A stretch of DNA of 64,000 nt, taken from assembly GCA_963727635.1 (NCBI GenBank), contig CAVSHP010000015.1, positions 868,001 to 932,000 on the forward strand, in the 5' to 3' direction. The position numbers and the translations under genes are program-made. Positions 37,112 to 45,737 of this stretch are shown here, piece by piece. The notes under the pieces were generated by a model. It made no database searches and was not told the DNA's origin. It worked only from the letters and a program-made list of their open reading frames with translations. Numbering within the stretch: position 1 is the stretch's first letter; the number at the start of each line of letters is the position of its first letter. This DNA comes from SZUA-36 sp963727635 (lineage in GTDB: Bacteria; Pseudomonadota; Gammaproteobacteria; Xanthomonadales; SZUA-36).

Positions 37112-39433
37112 CTACTTAAACATACCCATGATTTTGGCTACTACTTCATCCCAAGTGCCTGCTTCATCTTCAACCAGGTAACCACCAGCTTTGGTGTGTT
37201 GGTTGAATGATGCCAGTTCACCTGGTAAATCTTCGTTGATGATTTCGGCCCGGTGACATCCACCACAGGCTTTCGAAGCTGGACCGACAACATAGCTCGG
37301 TACATTACCGATCTTTCTGTTCCATGTATCTGAACCATTCGGACCGGCATCGTTTGTCTTTGAAGCTGACAATACAGCAGGCAGTGATTCGGACTGATCC
37401 GGCACGTTAAAGGTACCTTCCATGTGACATGCTTCACAGTTCTTGATAGTGAAGTTGGGGAAGGTATGCTCGATATGAAGATTATAGATATTTGCTTCCA
37501 CAGGATCTGCGAAGTTTATACTATCAGTATCGAATGCCTGGAATTTGTGGATAGCGTGGACATAACTCGCAATTTCGCGTGACTCCATTTCCAGGTGGCT
37601 GCCGCCACTGCTTGGAACGTGACAGTGCTTGCACAGGGTGATGTCGCCACCACGGTCGGCCGAGTGGAACGTTGTGGCCAGTGCATCGTGACAGTCATTA
37701 CAACCTGCAACTTTTACAACGGCATTCGCGCCTTTGAAGTAGTTGTCATCGATCGAATTGTTGCCCAGAACCAGGGTCTTGGACACACCATCCGTGGCTA
37801 CGGTCACACCGTTAATTACCACCGTCGGTTGTATCGAGACTTCCAGTCTCCTGATGACGCCGCTGGCGATCTTGTCCTGGATGCCCAGATCCGCTGCATA
37901 GGCAGTGGTATCCAGTACGACATGCCAGTTACCCTGTACGCTGTCGGACGCTTCGGTAAAATACGGGCTGGTTTTACCGATCGTAAATTCGCCCAACCGG
38001 TTCGAGTTGGCATCCCTGGAATGACTGGAAACGATAAATTGCTTCGTATCATATCCGTAGTAGGAAACCAGCACTGTCGGAGCAGTCATAAGCGCCGTGT
38101 TTGCCGTGAACCTGATATCGACCTTGCCGCCAGCAATGGAAACGCTGGTGATTTGGGCTTTATACAGATCTGAATATCTGTCGCCATTGGCAGCATAAAT
38201 CTTGGCGTCGAAACCCGAGTGGATTTCGCTGAAGGATTTGCCAACACCATTACCGTGACAGCTAAAGCAGTTATCATTGATATCATGGAATGCGACGTTT
38301 TTCTCCGTCCAGATGTCTTCCATCGAAGGAGCCCGCTTTGCATAAAAGCTTAGTGAGTTATACTCGTCAGGACGTGACTGGATACCGTGACAGCTCTTGC
38401 AGGTTTCCGCTACGAAGAATTTGTTGTCCGTTACCTTGTCCATCTTGCCTGCATGGCAGGTGCTGCAGTTGGCCATGCTCTGCGGATAGGGGAATTCCAT
38501 GGCGTGCGACATATGCACGTCATTCATGACATTTGCATCGTAAGCATAGGCGGGTATGCTAGCGCTATCGCCATTGCCCCAGGCTACCGGGTTGTCGACG
38601 ATTTGCTGCCAATCCGGATGGCCGCCATTTCTATCATCGTAGTGGCAGGCTTTACAAGCAGCGAATGTCGGCAGGCCGGCAACCACTGCTTCTCTATAGC
38701 CATGCTTGCGATACGGCGTACCGTGACACTTCTGGCAACCTTCGACATTGGCGTAAGATTCATACTCATCAGCATTACCAAAGCTCACACCTGCACTGGC
38801 CATATTTGCATAAAGGGCGTAATGACCGGCTATTTCGGTATCGAGTCGGTCCTTGGCAATGTAACCGTAACCAAAGGCATTTGAGTTTTCGGGTGCGTAG
38901 GAAAGTCCCGTGGCCGTTAGTTTATATACGCCGGGTGAAACAACCGTCGCACTCGTATAGCTGAACGATTTGTTCATCGATCCGGGGAAAGACCGCGTCG
39001 CAGAATCGTAACCCTGGACATAAAACGAGTGTTGGTCCAGCGACGCCAGGCCATCGGTAAATGGCATGCCATCTTTCGTGATGCTGACCGTCATGCTGAC
39101 GTTAAAACCACCCTTGCCATCAGCAACGCTTTTAACACTGGTGATTTGCATTGCCAGGTTGCTGGCATCTGTATACTCATCATAAATTGATTGGTGGGCA
39201 TTCTCGCCAACATCAGCGTGACAAACCGAACAGGATTCCGGTTCAACCACAGCAGTCAAGTTCTCACCGGGAGGACCTGTCGGGCCTTCAGGTCCGGCTG
39301 GGCCTTGAGGTCCGGCGGCACCTGCGACGCCATCCTTACCATCACTGCCACCACAACTTACCAGTAAAGCAACTGAGACGAGCAACGCAAAAACCATCAG
39401 GAATTTCTTAATACTCGATAGTCTCATATTCAT
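37112..39433 (-). CDS. OmcA/MtrC-family decaheme outer-surface cytochrome lipoprotein
   Basis: A 773-residue lipoprotein: lipobox LLVSC (Cys27), then nine Gly-X-Y triplets forming a collagen-like stretch (residues 32-58), then ten CXXCH motifs (CSVCH, CQKCH, CKACH, CSTCH, CKSCH, CFSCH, CNDCH, CKHCH, CEACH, CGGCH). The two pentahaem groups are separated by a haem-free beta-rich domain, which is the OmcA/MtrC layout. These proteins sit on the cell surface and exchange electrons with minerals or other cells, normally through a porin-cytochrome conduit. No MtrA/MtrB pair is in the window. It converges on the gsp operon; in Shewanella such cytochromes reach the surface by type II secretion. Confidence 0.93.
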   Translation of the reverse strand: MNMRLSSIKKFLMVFALLVSVALLVSCGGSDGKDGVAGAAGPQGPAGPEGPTGPPGENLTAVVEPESCSVCHADVGENAHQSIYDEYTDASNLAMQITSVKSVADGKGGFNVSMTVSITKDGMPFTDGLASLDQHSFYVQGYDSATRSFPGSMNKSFSYTSATVVSPGVYKLTATGLSYAPENSNAFGYGYIAKDRLDTEIAGHYALYANMASAGVSFGNADEYESYANVEGCQKCHGTPYRKHGYREAVVAGLPTFAACKACHYDDRNGGHPDWQQIVDNPVAWGNGDSASIPAYAYDANVMNDVHMSHAMEFPYPQSMANCSTCHAGKMDKVTDNKFFVAETCKSCHGIQSRPDEYNSLSFYAKRAPSMEDIWTEKNVAFHDINDNCFSCHGNGVGKSFSEIHSGFDAKIYAANGDRYSDLYKAQITSVSIAGGKVDIRFTANTALMTAPTVLVSYYGYDTKQFIVSSHSRDANSNRLGEFTIGKTSPYFTEASDSVQGNWHVVLDTTAYAADLGIQDKIASGVIRRLEVSIQPTVVINGVTVATDGVSKTLVLGNNSIDDNYFKGANAVVKVAGCNDCHDALATTFHSADRGGDITLCKHCHVPSSGGSHLEMESREIASYVHAIHKFQAFDTDSINFADPVEANIYNLHIEHTFPNFTIKNCEACHMEGTFNVPDQSESLPAVLSASKTNDAGPNGSDTWNRKIGNVPSYVVGPASKACGGCHRAEIINEDLPGELASFNQHTKAGGYLVEDEAGTWDEVVAKIMGMFK

Positions 39434-39469
39434 GTCTATTCTTACTCCTCGTTAAATAATTCACTCAAA

Positions 39470-39612
39470 GTCTTTTCCAAAATGCGTAAATCGGTTGTTC
39501 GCATGATGTTGAAAAGAACACCTCGAGAAACCAGAAACTCCCTCAAAAATTTTTCCCAAAATACGTAAATCGGTCGTTATCGCTATCTTGAGAAGAACGT
39601 CTCGAGAGACTA
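39470..39612. repeat. Imperfect tandem repeat of about 70 bp
   Basis: Two diverged copies of a unit reading TTTTCC(C)AAAAT(G/A)CGTAAATCGGT ... GAAAAGAAC...CTCGAGA begin near 39472 and 39549. They lie in the leader of the decaheme gene. Confidence 0.7.
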
Positions 39613-39701
39613 TAACTCCGGATTTATAATTAGCAGACCCCAACTAAAAACCCAACTTCTTCCTCGCGGGATGAGGTTATCAAATGCTCTTTTAGGGGGA
39701 C

Positions 39702-39715
39702 ATGATGTAGGTCAA
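39702..39715 (-). promoter_or_regulatory. FNR/Dnr-like site upstream of the decaheme gene
   Basis: On the minus strand TTGACCTACATCAT matches TTGAT-N4-ATCAA with one change in each half. It lies about 270 bases before the cytochrome start, so the leader would be long or contain a further promoter. Confidence 0.4.
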
Positions 39716-39977
39716 GTAACCCCTGAAAGCAGCTATCCATGCCGGTCATTTTTGGCGTTTTGAGGTTTTTTCCGGAAACCGGCAACAATTGACGCTGGCT
39801 TTTGAAACGGGCTTTATTGCACGCCAAGGATGTTTAGCCGATTCAAGTTTTTGGATGATCGGGAATGATCTGGTCTTGATGCCGAACAGGGCTGGCAAGG
39901 AATGAAACTCAATTTCTGCACTCAGCCGATTCTGACTTACCGGTTCGCCGTGTTCAATGACGCGCGAGAAGCATCAT

Positions 39978-40685
39978 CTACTTCTCAACTCGAAAGCGTT
40001 CGCCCTGATAGGACATTACCATGCCATCCGGCATGATTTCTTCCAACACCATACCGTTTGGCAATGTTTCTCCCTCGCGGAATTTTTTCAGGTTGACCAG
40101 GATAAAGCGCCCTTGGGGGTCATCCGAATAGACGTGAACATCGAGGCGCGGCAAGTTAATTTTATTGCGAAACTCCTGTGGCAGATCAAACCAGCTTTGC
40201 AATTGCGGATCATCATGCGCGGTTGTCATGCCATCCGTCTGCAAATCCGATGCTTGATCCGGCAGCATCAGAGGCTCGGGATTCTGAACCTGGGCCGGTT
40301 CTGGTAACACCACCACCTCGCCCCTGGGACGTATCGGCTCTATATTCGGTGACGCTGTTGGTTCCGGAGTTGGCGCTTCGCTAACCCGGGTTTCAGTGGT
40401 TTGCTGAACCGGTTGCGGCAACGGTTCATTTACCAGTGGTGTTTGCCGTTCTGCTGGGGCCTGCAGCTGTTCTGCAACGGGAACCGCTATAAGCTCCGCA
40501 TCCTTGTCTTTCAGCAACATAACAACCAGGACAATATTCAGGCTTAACAGCGCGACAATCACCCAAAGCCATCGATAGGAACGGGTTTGAGCAGGTTGGT
40601 CTTCCTGGGGCGTTGCAAGGTCAGGCACCGAGCCCAGGAAGTGCTCCTGATCCGATTTTTTAAGTGCTGCGAGAATATAGGACAT
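39978..40685 (-). CDS. gspB: Type II secretion assembly protein GspB
   Basis: A 235-residue protein: MSYILAALKKSDQEHFLG is the highly conserved GspB start. One membrane helix (LWVIVALLSLNIVLVVMLL), a proline-rich periplasmic linker, and the C-terminal GspB domain (VHVYSDDPQGRFILVNLKKFREGETL). With GspA it helps place the secretin GspD across the peptidoglycan. It lies 11 bases after gspA, in one operon. Confidence 0.92.
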   Translation of the reverse strand: MSYILAALKKSDQEHFLGSVPDLATPQEDQPAQTRSYRWLWVIVALLSLNIVLVVMLLKDKDAELIAVPVAEQLQAPAERQTPLVNEPLPQPVQQTTETRVSEAPTPEPTASPNIEPIRPRGEVVVLPEPAQVQNPEPLMLPDQASDLQTDGMTTAHDDPQLQSWFDLPQEFRNKINLPRLDVHVYSDDPQGRFILVNLKKFREGETLPNGMVLEEIMPDGMVMSYQGERFRVEK

Positions 40686-40696
40686 AGCTTGACTAC

Positions 40697-42406
40697 TCAG
40701 GGAGATTCAGTCGACAGAAGGGGAGCATTGCTGTCGGTAAAGGTATTAAGTTGAATCAGCGTTTGTTTCCCCACCACGCCATCGGCTGTCAGGCCGTGGC
40801 TACGCTGAAAATCCATGACTTGTGTAAGCAAAGCGGTATCGAAGTACTGCGTATCGGTGGCCGGCAACTTCACCTGCTGGGCTATCTCCAGCGACTGACG
40901 CAGCCAGGCAACATCCGGGCTTCGATCTCCCGCCTTGAGCAACAGGTGTCCGTTGGGTGGCGACTTCAATAGCAATGTGAAATCACCTAACCAGTAGCGA
41001 TCCACCTCGCCGATAGCCAGACGGAATAACTCGGTGCCAATCATCAATTCAGCCACCCTGTCATCAAGGTGCTGCAAAATCACCAGAACAGACTGGCCAC
41101 CGTTGGCAAACAGCTCCAATATCACCGGCCGGTTGTACTGGCGCAACAACCCCCAGGAACCTTTTTCAACCAGACAGGACAGTCCCACGTCAGTGGCAAA
41201 AACACAATAATCAGGCGCGACCGCCGCAGGCAGTTTGACAGACCAGCGGGCGAACAACCCGGTCCAGGCAGCAAGTGACCAGGATTCATCTGCCATCAGC
41301 AGTGCTGCCGCCAACGAACCTGGCGGGGTCTCCAAACCGCTCGGGTCCAAAGCGCTCGGTGCCGTGATATTCGGCGAAGAATTTGAGGGCAGTGCCACGG
41401 GGACCGAGGGCGGCGGTTGATCAGCAGATGTGCCATCTGCGGGCATTTCCGCGGACGGTTGAGCTGTCGCCTGATCCAGTACGCTGATGGGCTCCGGACG
41501 TTGCCAATACAGGTAAAACACACTAATAAGGAGAATCAGAAATACCAGGCCACTGACTAACGATCTGGGGTTGATCCAGCTTCGGTCTTGCGGCAGTTCA
41601 TTCCCCAGCACTTCTTTGGCCGCGTTCCGGACAATTCTCTTGTCGATTTGTAACTTGTCTTCACTGTAGGCGCCGAGCAGGGCCCGGTCACACAACACGT
41701 TTATAAGGCGGGGGATTCCTCCGGATATCTTGTAGATCAAATCCACCGCGGCCTTGTTAAAAATTGGCCTGCTTGCACCACAGATATTCAACCGGTGTTT
41801 GATATAGGCCCCGGTCTCCTCGCGTGTGACCGGTTCCAGGCAGTAACGGGCTGTTACCCGCTGGGCCAGTTGACGCATGTCATCACGCCGCAACAGGGTA
41901 CGTAGTTCCGGTTGCCCGATCAGGATGATCTGTAGCAGTTTCCGCGTGGCAGTCTCCAGGTTGGTCAGCAGGCGGACCTGTTCGAGTACGTCTGCGCTCA
42001 GGTTCTGGGCTTCGTCAATGATCAGCACCGTACGTCGACCCCTGGCATGCGCGTCCAGCAGATAGTCATTCAGTAAGTCGGTGAGCCTTTTGATACTTAA
42101 ATCTTTCTCCTGGTATTGGATGCCCAACTCATCGCACACCGTGGCAATCAATTCGATCGATGTCACCTTGGGGTTCAAGACCATGGCCAGATCGACGTTT
42201 TCCGGCACATGCTCCAGCAAACAACGGCACATGGTGGTCTTGCCGGTTCCCACCTCGCCGGTGAGTTGCACAAAGCCACCGCCTTCTCCGAGGCCAAATA
42301 ACAGGTGCGCCAATGCTTCCCTGTGACGCGGGCTCATATAGAGGAAACGCGGATCCGGCGTTATCGAGAACGGCCGCTCAGACAGATTGAAGTGTTTTAA
42401 ATACAT
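40697..42406 (-). CDS. gspA: Type II secretion assembly ATPase GspA (ExeA-like)
   Basis: A 569-residue protein when started at MYLKHFNLSERPFSITPDP. The N-terminal AAA ATPase has Walker A GEVGTGKTT and Walker B VLIIDEAQNLS. A membrane helix (GLVFLILLISVFYLYW) leads to a periplasmic part with a C-terminal peptidoglycan-binding domain (LLTQVMDFQRSHGLTADGVVGKQTL). It works with GspB in remodelling the cell wall for secretin assembly. The start is weak; no clear ribosome-binding site precedes it. Confidence 0.92.
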   Translation of the reverse strand: MYLKHFNLSERPFSITPDPRFLYMSPRHREALAHLLFGLGEGGGFVQLTGEVGTGKTTMCRCLLEHVPENVDLAMVLNPKVTSIELIATVCDELGIQYQEKDLSIKRLTDLLNDYLLDAHARGRRTVLIIDEAQNLSADVLEQVRLLTNLETATRKLLQIILIGQPELRTLLRRDDMRQLAQRVTARYCLEPVTREETGAYIKHRLNICGASRPIFNKAAVDLIYKISGGIPRLINVLCDRALLGAYSEDKLQIDKRIVRNAAKEVLGNELPQDRSWINPRSLVSGLVFLILLISVFYLYWQRPEPISVLDQATAQPSAEMPADGTSADQPPPSVPVALPSNSSPNITAPSALDPSGLETPPGSLAAALLMADESWSLAAWTGLFARWSVKLPAAVAPDYCVFATDVGLSCLVEKGSWGLLRQYNRPVILELFANGGQSVLVILQHLDDRVAELMIGTELFRLAIGEVDRYWLGDFTLLLKSPPNGHLLLKAGDRSPDVAWLRQSLEIAQQVKLPATDTQYFDTALLTQVMDFQRSHGLTADGVVGKQTLIQLNTFTDSNAPLLSTESP

Positions 42407-42743
42407 AATGTACCCAGACCGACACTGTGCGGAGTGTAACATTCTTGTGGATAAGACTTTTCGGATTCAAGGTTCGGCCTGCTGTCCTAAAGACTGTTGG
42501 AACTGGTTCACCATCCCAGGAGTCCATCGGACTTAATGCCAAAAAAGTTTCTGGAAGTCAACAATGATCGTAACGCTAAACCTGTTAATCTGTATTTATA
42601 CTTCCGGCTTGTTTCCATCTGAAAATTGGGCATGTCGCCCACAACAGAATACAATGCAGGGCTATATAGAGATGAATCGACTCTACCCCGTTGATCCGGG
42701 CTTTCAGTTCAACAGGATCGGGTGACTGAGATCATTAAAATAC
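42407..42743. other. Intergenic stretch before an orphan terminator
   Basis: No protein frame is supported. The stretch ends in a strong plus-strand terminator with no gene in front of it, so a small RNA is possible (see findings). Confidence 0.5.
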
Positions 42744-42769
42744 AAAACTGCCCATCGGGGCAGTTTTTT
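42744..42769 (+). terminator. Orphan rho-independent terminator
   Basis: AAAACTGCCC-ATCG-GGGCAGTTTT followed by further T. The nearest upstream gene (gspA) runs the other way. Confidence 0.85.
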
Positions 42770-42822
42770 CTGCCTTGTGCCATAAATAGTGGGCCGGGTA
42801 AATAATTGAACGGAGTTTGACC

Positions 42823-43431
42823 ATGAAAAAATTTGTCATATTACTGAGCTTTACCCTCATTCTCCTGGGTGCAGGAGAGATTAAAGTCGTAGATTACGAC
42901 ACGCTTCAAGCTCGCGACGGGCTCGTATATATAAAGGATGAATCCACGCCATTTTCAGGCAGAGCGGATTCCCGATATGAAAACGGAGAGTTGAAAAGCT
43001 CGATCACATATGAAAACGGCAAGAAAGAAGGCCTGGTACAGTCATGGTTTGACAACGGCAAATTGGAATTAGAGTCCACTTACAAGGACGGCAAGCAAAA
43101 TGGTTTGAGTCGTTCATGGTTTAAGAACGGACAATTAAAAATGGAGGCCACGTATAAAGACGACGAGGAAGATGGCCTGCAGCGCACATGGTACGAGAGC
43201 GGTAAAGCAAAAACTGAAACTGCTTTTAGTAATGGTAAAAAAGTCGGTCTCATCCACGCCTGGTATGAGAATGGCCAAGCACAAATGGAAGCCACTTATA
43301 AAGATGGCAAGAAGGATGGCCTGGTGCGCATGTGGTACGAGAACGGTCAGTTAAAAATGGAAGCGCCCTACAAAGATGGCAAGGAAGATGGACCGGTCCG
43401 CTTCTGGGATGAAAACGGCGAGTTGTTGTAG
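42823..43431 (+). CDS. Secreted MORN_2/YwqK-like repeat protein
   Basis: A 202-residue protein with an N-terminal signal (MKKFVILLSFTLILLGAGE) and about seven copies of a 23-residue repeat, W(Y/F)ENGQLKMEATYKDGKKDGL. This is the MORN_2 type found in YwqK-like proteins. The function of such proteins is unclear, and the 'antitoxin' label of some relatives is not supported here by any toxin neighbour. The ATG at 42823 has CGGAG upstream. Confidence 0.82.
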   Translation: MKKFVILLSFTLILLGAGEIKVVDYDTLQARDGLVYIKDESTPFSGRADSRYENGELKSSITYENGKKEGLVQSWFDNGKLELESTYKDGKQNGLSRSWFKNGQLKMEATYKDDEEDGLQRTWYESGKAKTETAFSNGKKVGLIHAWYENGQAQMEATYKDGKKDGLVRMWYENGQLKMEAPYKDGKEDGPVRFWDENGELL

Positions 43432-43479
43432 TCGGACACGTCCCGGTTGGCGTAAAAACCCGGCTTGAAAATACGGGTC

Positions 43480-43573
43480 AAGCTTGCAATCGGTTTTAAG
43501 AGTTGTCCGCAGCCCGGCATGCGCCTGGCGTTTTACGGCCCCTATCTAAGCCAGGTCGCCCCGGGTAAATTTA
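43480..43573 (-). pseudogene. Decayed 5' fragment of a second tmRNA gene
   Basis: On the minus strand this begins GGGGCGACCTGGCTT (43562-43548) and aligns with the first 83 nt of the intact tmRNA at about four identities in five, plus some ten bases upstream (ATTTACCC). The match stops just before the tag-coding region. It lacks the tag, the pseudoknots and the 3' half, so it cannot act as tmRNA. It lies between the MORN gene and the phosphoglycolate phosphatase gene. Confidence 0.85.
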
Positions 43574-43637
43574 TCGCAGGCCATTCGACTGGTTTGATAC
43601 CCGGATGGCTGTGAATATTGTTGTGATCCCGGCTTAA

Positions 43638-44330
43638 TCAGTGTGTGGCTTGCGTTTGCAGCCGTTTGGCGGCGCTCAGCATAACTGGCAGTTCGCTGAC
43701 ATCACGAAGTACGAAGTCAGCACCGAGTGTCTCTGCCGGCGCCAGTGTGTAACCCCACGGAACCACGCCAACGAAGACACCGGCTGCGCGGGCGGTGTTT
43801 ACATCGACGCCGGAGTCACCGATCAACAGGCTTGCTGCGGGTTCTGCGATCAGTTCACGCAGGCAGGTCAGAAGCGGTAATGGATCGGGTTTGCGCGCGG
43901 CGGTGGTGTCACCGCCAACCACGCTGTTGAAATAAACGGACAGGCCGAGGTCATGCAGAATCTGCCGCGATATTGCCTCGGGTTTATTGGTGCATACACC
44001 CATCGGAATATTCAACTCGCGAACCTGGTTCAGCATGTTCACCACCTGCGGATAAGGCCGGGTGTACTCGGTAGCGCAAGCCGAATACGTCTGCATGAAC
44101 AGGGACACAAGCTGGGCGAGTTGTTCGGCATCCGGACGTATGCCGATGGCGTTGAAGCCACGCTCCACCAGTTTTGGCACGCCATTACCGATCATCGTAC
44201 GAACCGTTGCGAGCGGCAGAACGGCAAAGCCGCGCATGTCGAGAACGGTATTCAGCGCCGCAGCCAGGTCCGGCGCTGAATCAACCAGCGTACCGTCAAG
44301 ATCCCAGACGATGGCCTCAGCTCTTAACAT
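43638..44330 (-). CDS. gph: Phosphoglycolate phosphatase
   Basis: A 230-residue HAD hydrolase that removes phosphate from 2-phosphoglycolate, the toxic product of RuBisCO oxygenase activity. Seen: the nucleophile motif VWDLDGTLVDS, the second motif GVCTNKP, the lysine in ARKPDPLPL and the acidic motif LLIGDSGVDVNTARAAG. It overlaps the end of the RuBisCO gene by 14 bases, so the two are cotranscribed, and could equally be called cbbZ. Confidence 0.92.
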   Translation of the reverse strand: MLRAEAIVWDLDGTLVDSAPDLAAALNTVLDMRGFAVLPLATVRTMIGNGVPKLVERGFNAIGIRPDAEQLAQLVSLFMQTYSACATEYTRPYPQVVNMLNQVRELNIPMGVCTNKPEAISRQILHDLGLSVYFNSVVGGDTTAARKPDPLPLLTCLRELIAEPAASLLIGDSGVDVNTARAAGVFVGVVPWGYTLAPAETLGADFVLRDVSELPVMLSAAKRLQTQATH

Positions 44331-45696
44331 TCAGCTTTTGCCGCCAGTCCGGAAAGAGCTTGTCGGCGTCTCCCGGGAAGCTCTCGAATGCCCGCGCCAG
44401 CTCCCTGTGCCCGGCTGCATATTCGAGCGGGTTGGCGCCGGCGCGCCAGCAGGCCTCGGCCTGGCGTAATGACCTGGCGCCGGCGGCCGCACCGTCGAGG
44501 TGGCCATAACTGCCGCCACCGGCGGTCAGTATCAGGTTGGAGTGTCCGAGGTTGTTAAAGAACCCGGGAATCCTGAGTGCGTTCATGCCACCCGAGATGA
44601 TCGGTGTGGTCGGTTGCATACCCTGCCATTCCTGGTGGTAATACGGGCCATCTGCGCTGTCACGTTCGATCATGTAGGCAATCCCGCGGTCATCCTGTTC
44701 ACCCTCCATCTTGCCGTAGCCCATGGTGCCGACATGGATGCCGGAGGCACCCTGCAGGCGGGCCATCTTGGCCAGTACAAAGGAAGTATAGCCGCGTTTG
44801 GCGGACGGCGAGGTCACGGCGCCGTGGCCGGCACGGTGATAGTGCAGGTACTGTTTTGGAAAATGCCTGCGTGCGGTGGTAATGGCGGTGGGACCGGCGA
44901 CGTAACCATCGACCAGGAACGCCACGTGGTCGGCGTTCTCGGCGAAGGTTTCAAGGATGAACTCACCGCGCGCAATCATCTCGTGATAATCATCGGCCGT
45001 AATGTTGGCGGAGAACAGCTTGGCCTCGCCGGTTTTGTCCTGGGCGCGGCACATGGCGTCCGCGACCAGCCGGATGGTTTCCTTCAGCGGCGCGAACACC
45101 TGGTTGCCCTGCGGTTCATCATTCTTGATGAAGTCACCGCCGAGCCAGAAGTCGTAGGCTGCGTCGGCGAATGGCTTGGGTCTCAGGCCGAGCTTCGGTT
45201 TGATGATGGTGCCGACGATAAAACCGCCGTCTTGCACCGGTCTGCCGAGCACCCGCCAAAGGTCGGAGATGCTGGTCGCCGGGCCGTCATACAGCTTCAG
45301 GTAGCACGGCGGCATCCAGAAATCGTGCATCTTGGCGTGCTCGACATCGCCCATGCCCTGGTTATTGCCGATGGCAAGCGTCAGGAAAGAGGCGAGCATC
45401 GCACGGCCGTCGATGATGTTGCGGTCGAACAGTTCGACGGGGTAGGCGATCTTCATCAGTTCCCTGGACTCGTCGATTTCATAAACCAGCGCATCGACAC
45501 CCCTGGTGAAATCATCCGTCGTGGAAACCGTCACGTTGGTGCCGGTCGAGGATTCCGCGGCAAAGTGTGCGGCGGTCTCGAGGTAAGCGTGACCGGCCTT
45601 GGGTTTCATGTGGTAGGCCACCAGTACGTGGCGGCCGGCGTTGATCAGGTCCTGTTCTTGCAGGTCGAGATTCGCGTAGCGGTTGGATTGATCCAT
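44317..45696 (-). CDS. cbbM: Ribulose-bisphosphate carboxylase, form II
   Basis: A 459-residue form II large subunit, which needs no small subunit. Active-site features: GTIIKPKLGL (catalytic Lys), GGDFIKNDEPQGN (the carbamylated Lys with metal-binding Asp and Glu), HYHRAGHGAV (His), and loop 6 GTMGYGKMEG (Lys). ISGGMNALRIPGFF binds the phosphate. Form II enzymes have low CO2 specificity and suit low-oxygen, CO2-rich habitats, which fits the FNR-like sites in this window. It follows the phosphoribulokinase gene by 41 bases. No carboxysome genes or CbbQ/CbbO activase are present here. Confidence 0.97.
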   Translation of the reverse strand: MDQSNRYANLDLQEQDLINAGRHVLVAYHMKPKAGHAYLETAAHFAAESSTGTNVTVSTTDDFTRGVDALVYEIDESRELMKIAYPVELFDRNIIDGRAMLASFLTLAIGNNQGMGDVEHAKMHDFWMPPCYLKLYDGPATSISDLWRVLGRPVQDGGFIVGTIIKPKLGLRPKPFADAAYDFWLGGDFIKNDEPQGNQVFAPLKETIRLVADAMCRAQDKTGEAKLFSANITADDYHEMIARGEFILETFAENADHVAFLVDGYVAGPTAITTARRHFPKQYLHYHRAGHGAVTSPSAKRGYTSFVLAKMARLQGASGIHVGTMGYGKMEGEQDDRGIAYMIERDSADGPYYHQEWQGMQPTTPIISGGMNALRIPGFFNNLGHSNLILTAGGGSYGHLDGAAAGARSLRQAEACWRAGANPLEYAAGHRELARAFESFPGDADKLFPDWRQKLNVKS

Positions 45697-45737
45697 GTTT
45701 CCTCCAGAAAAGTACTAAGGGTTAAATTAAATTCGGT

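Larger units (their letters stand above)
39434..39977. other. Intergenic region upstream of the decaheme gene
   Basis: 540 bp without a gene. It contains two imperfect direct repeats and an FNR-like site, described separately. No c-di-GMP riboswitch, common upstream of such cytochromes in other genera, was recognised. Confidence 0.6.

Noticed and set aside
42823..43431. An antitoxin of a toxin-antitoxin pair
   Set aside because: YwqK-like relatives are sometimes so named, but there is no toxin gene next to it and it has a signal peptide.
43480..43573. A second working tmRNA
   Set aside because: The tag frame, pseudoknots and 3' acceptor strand are missing.
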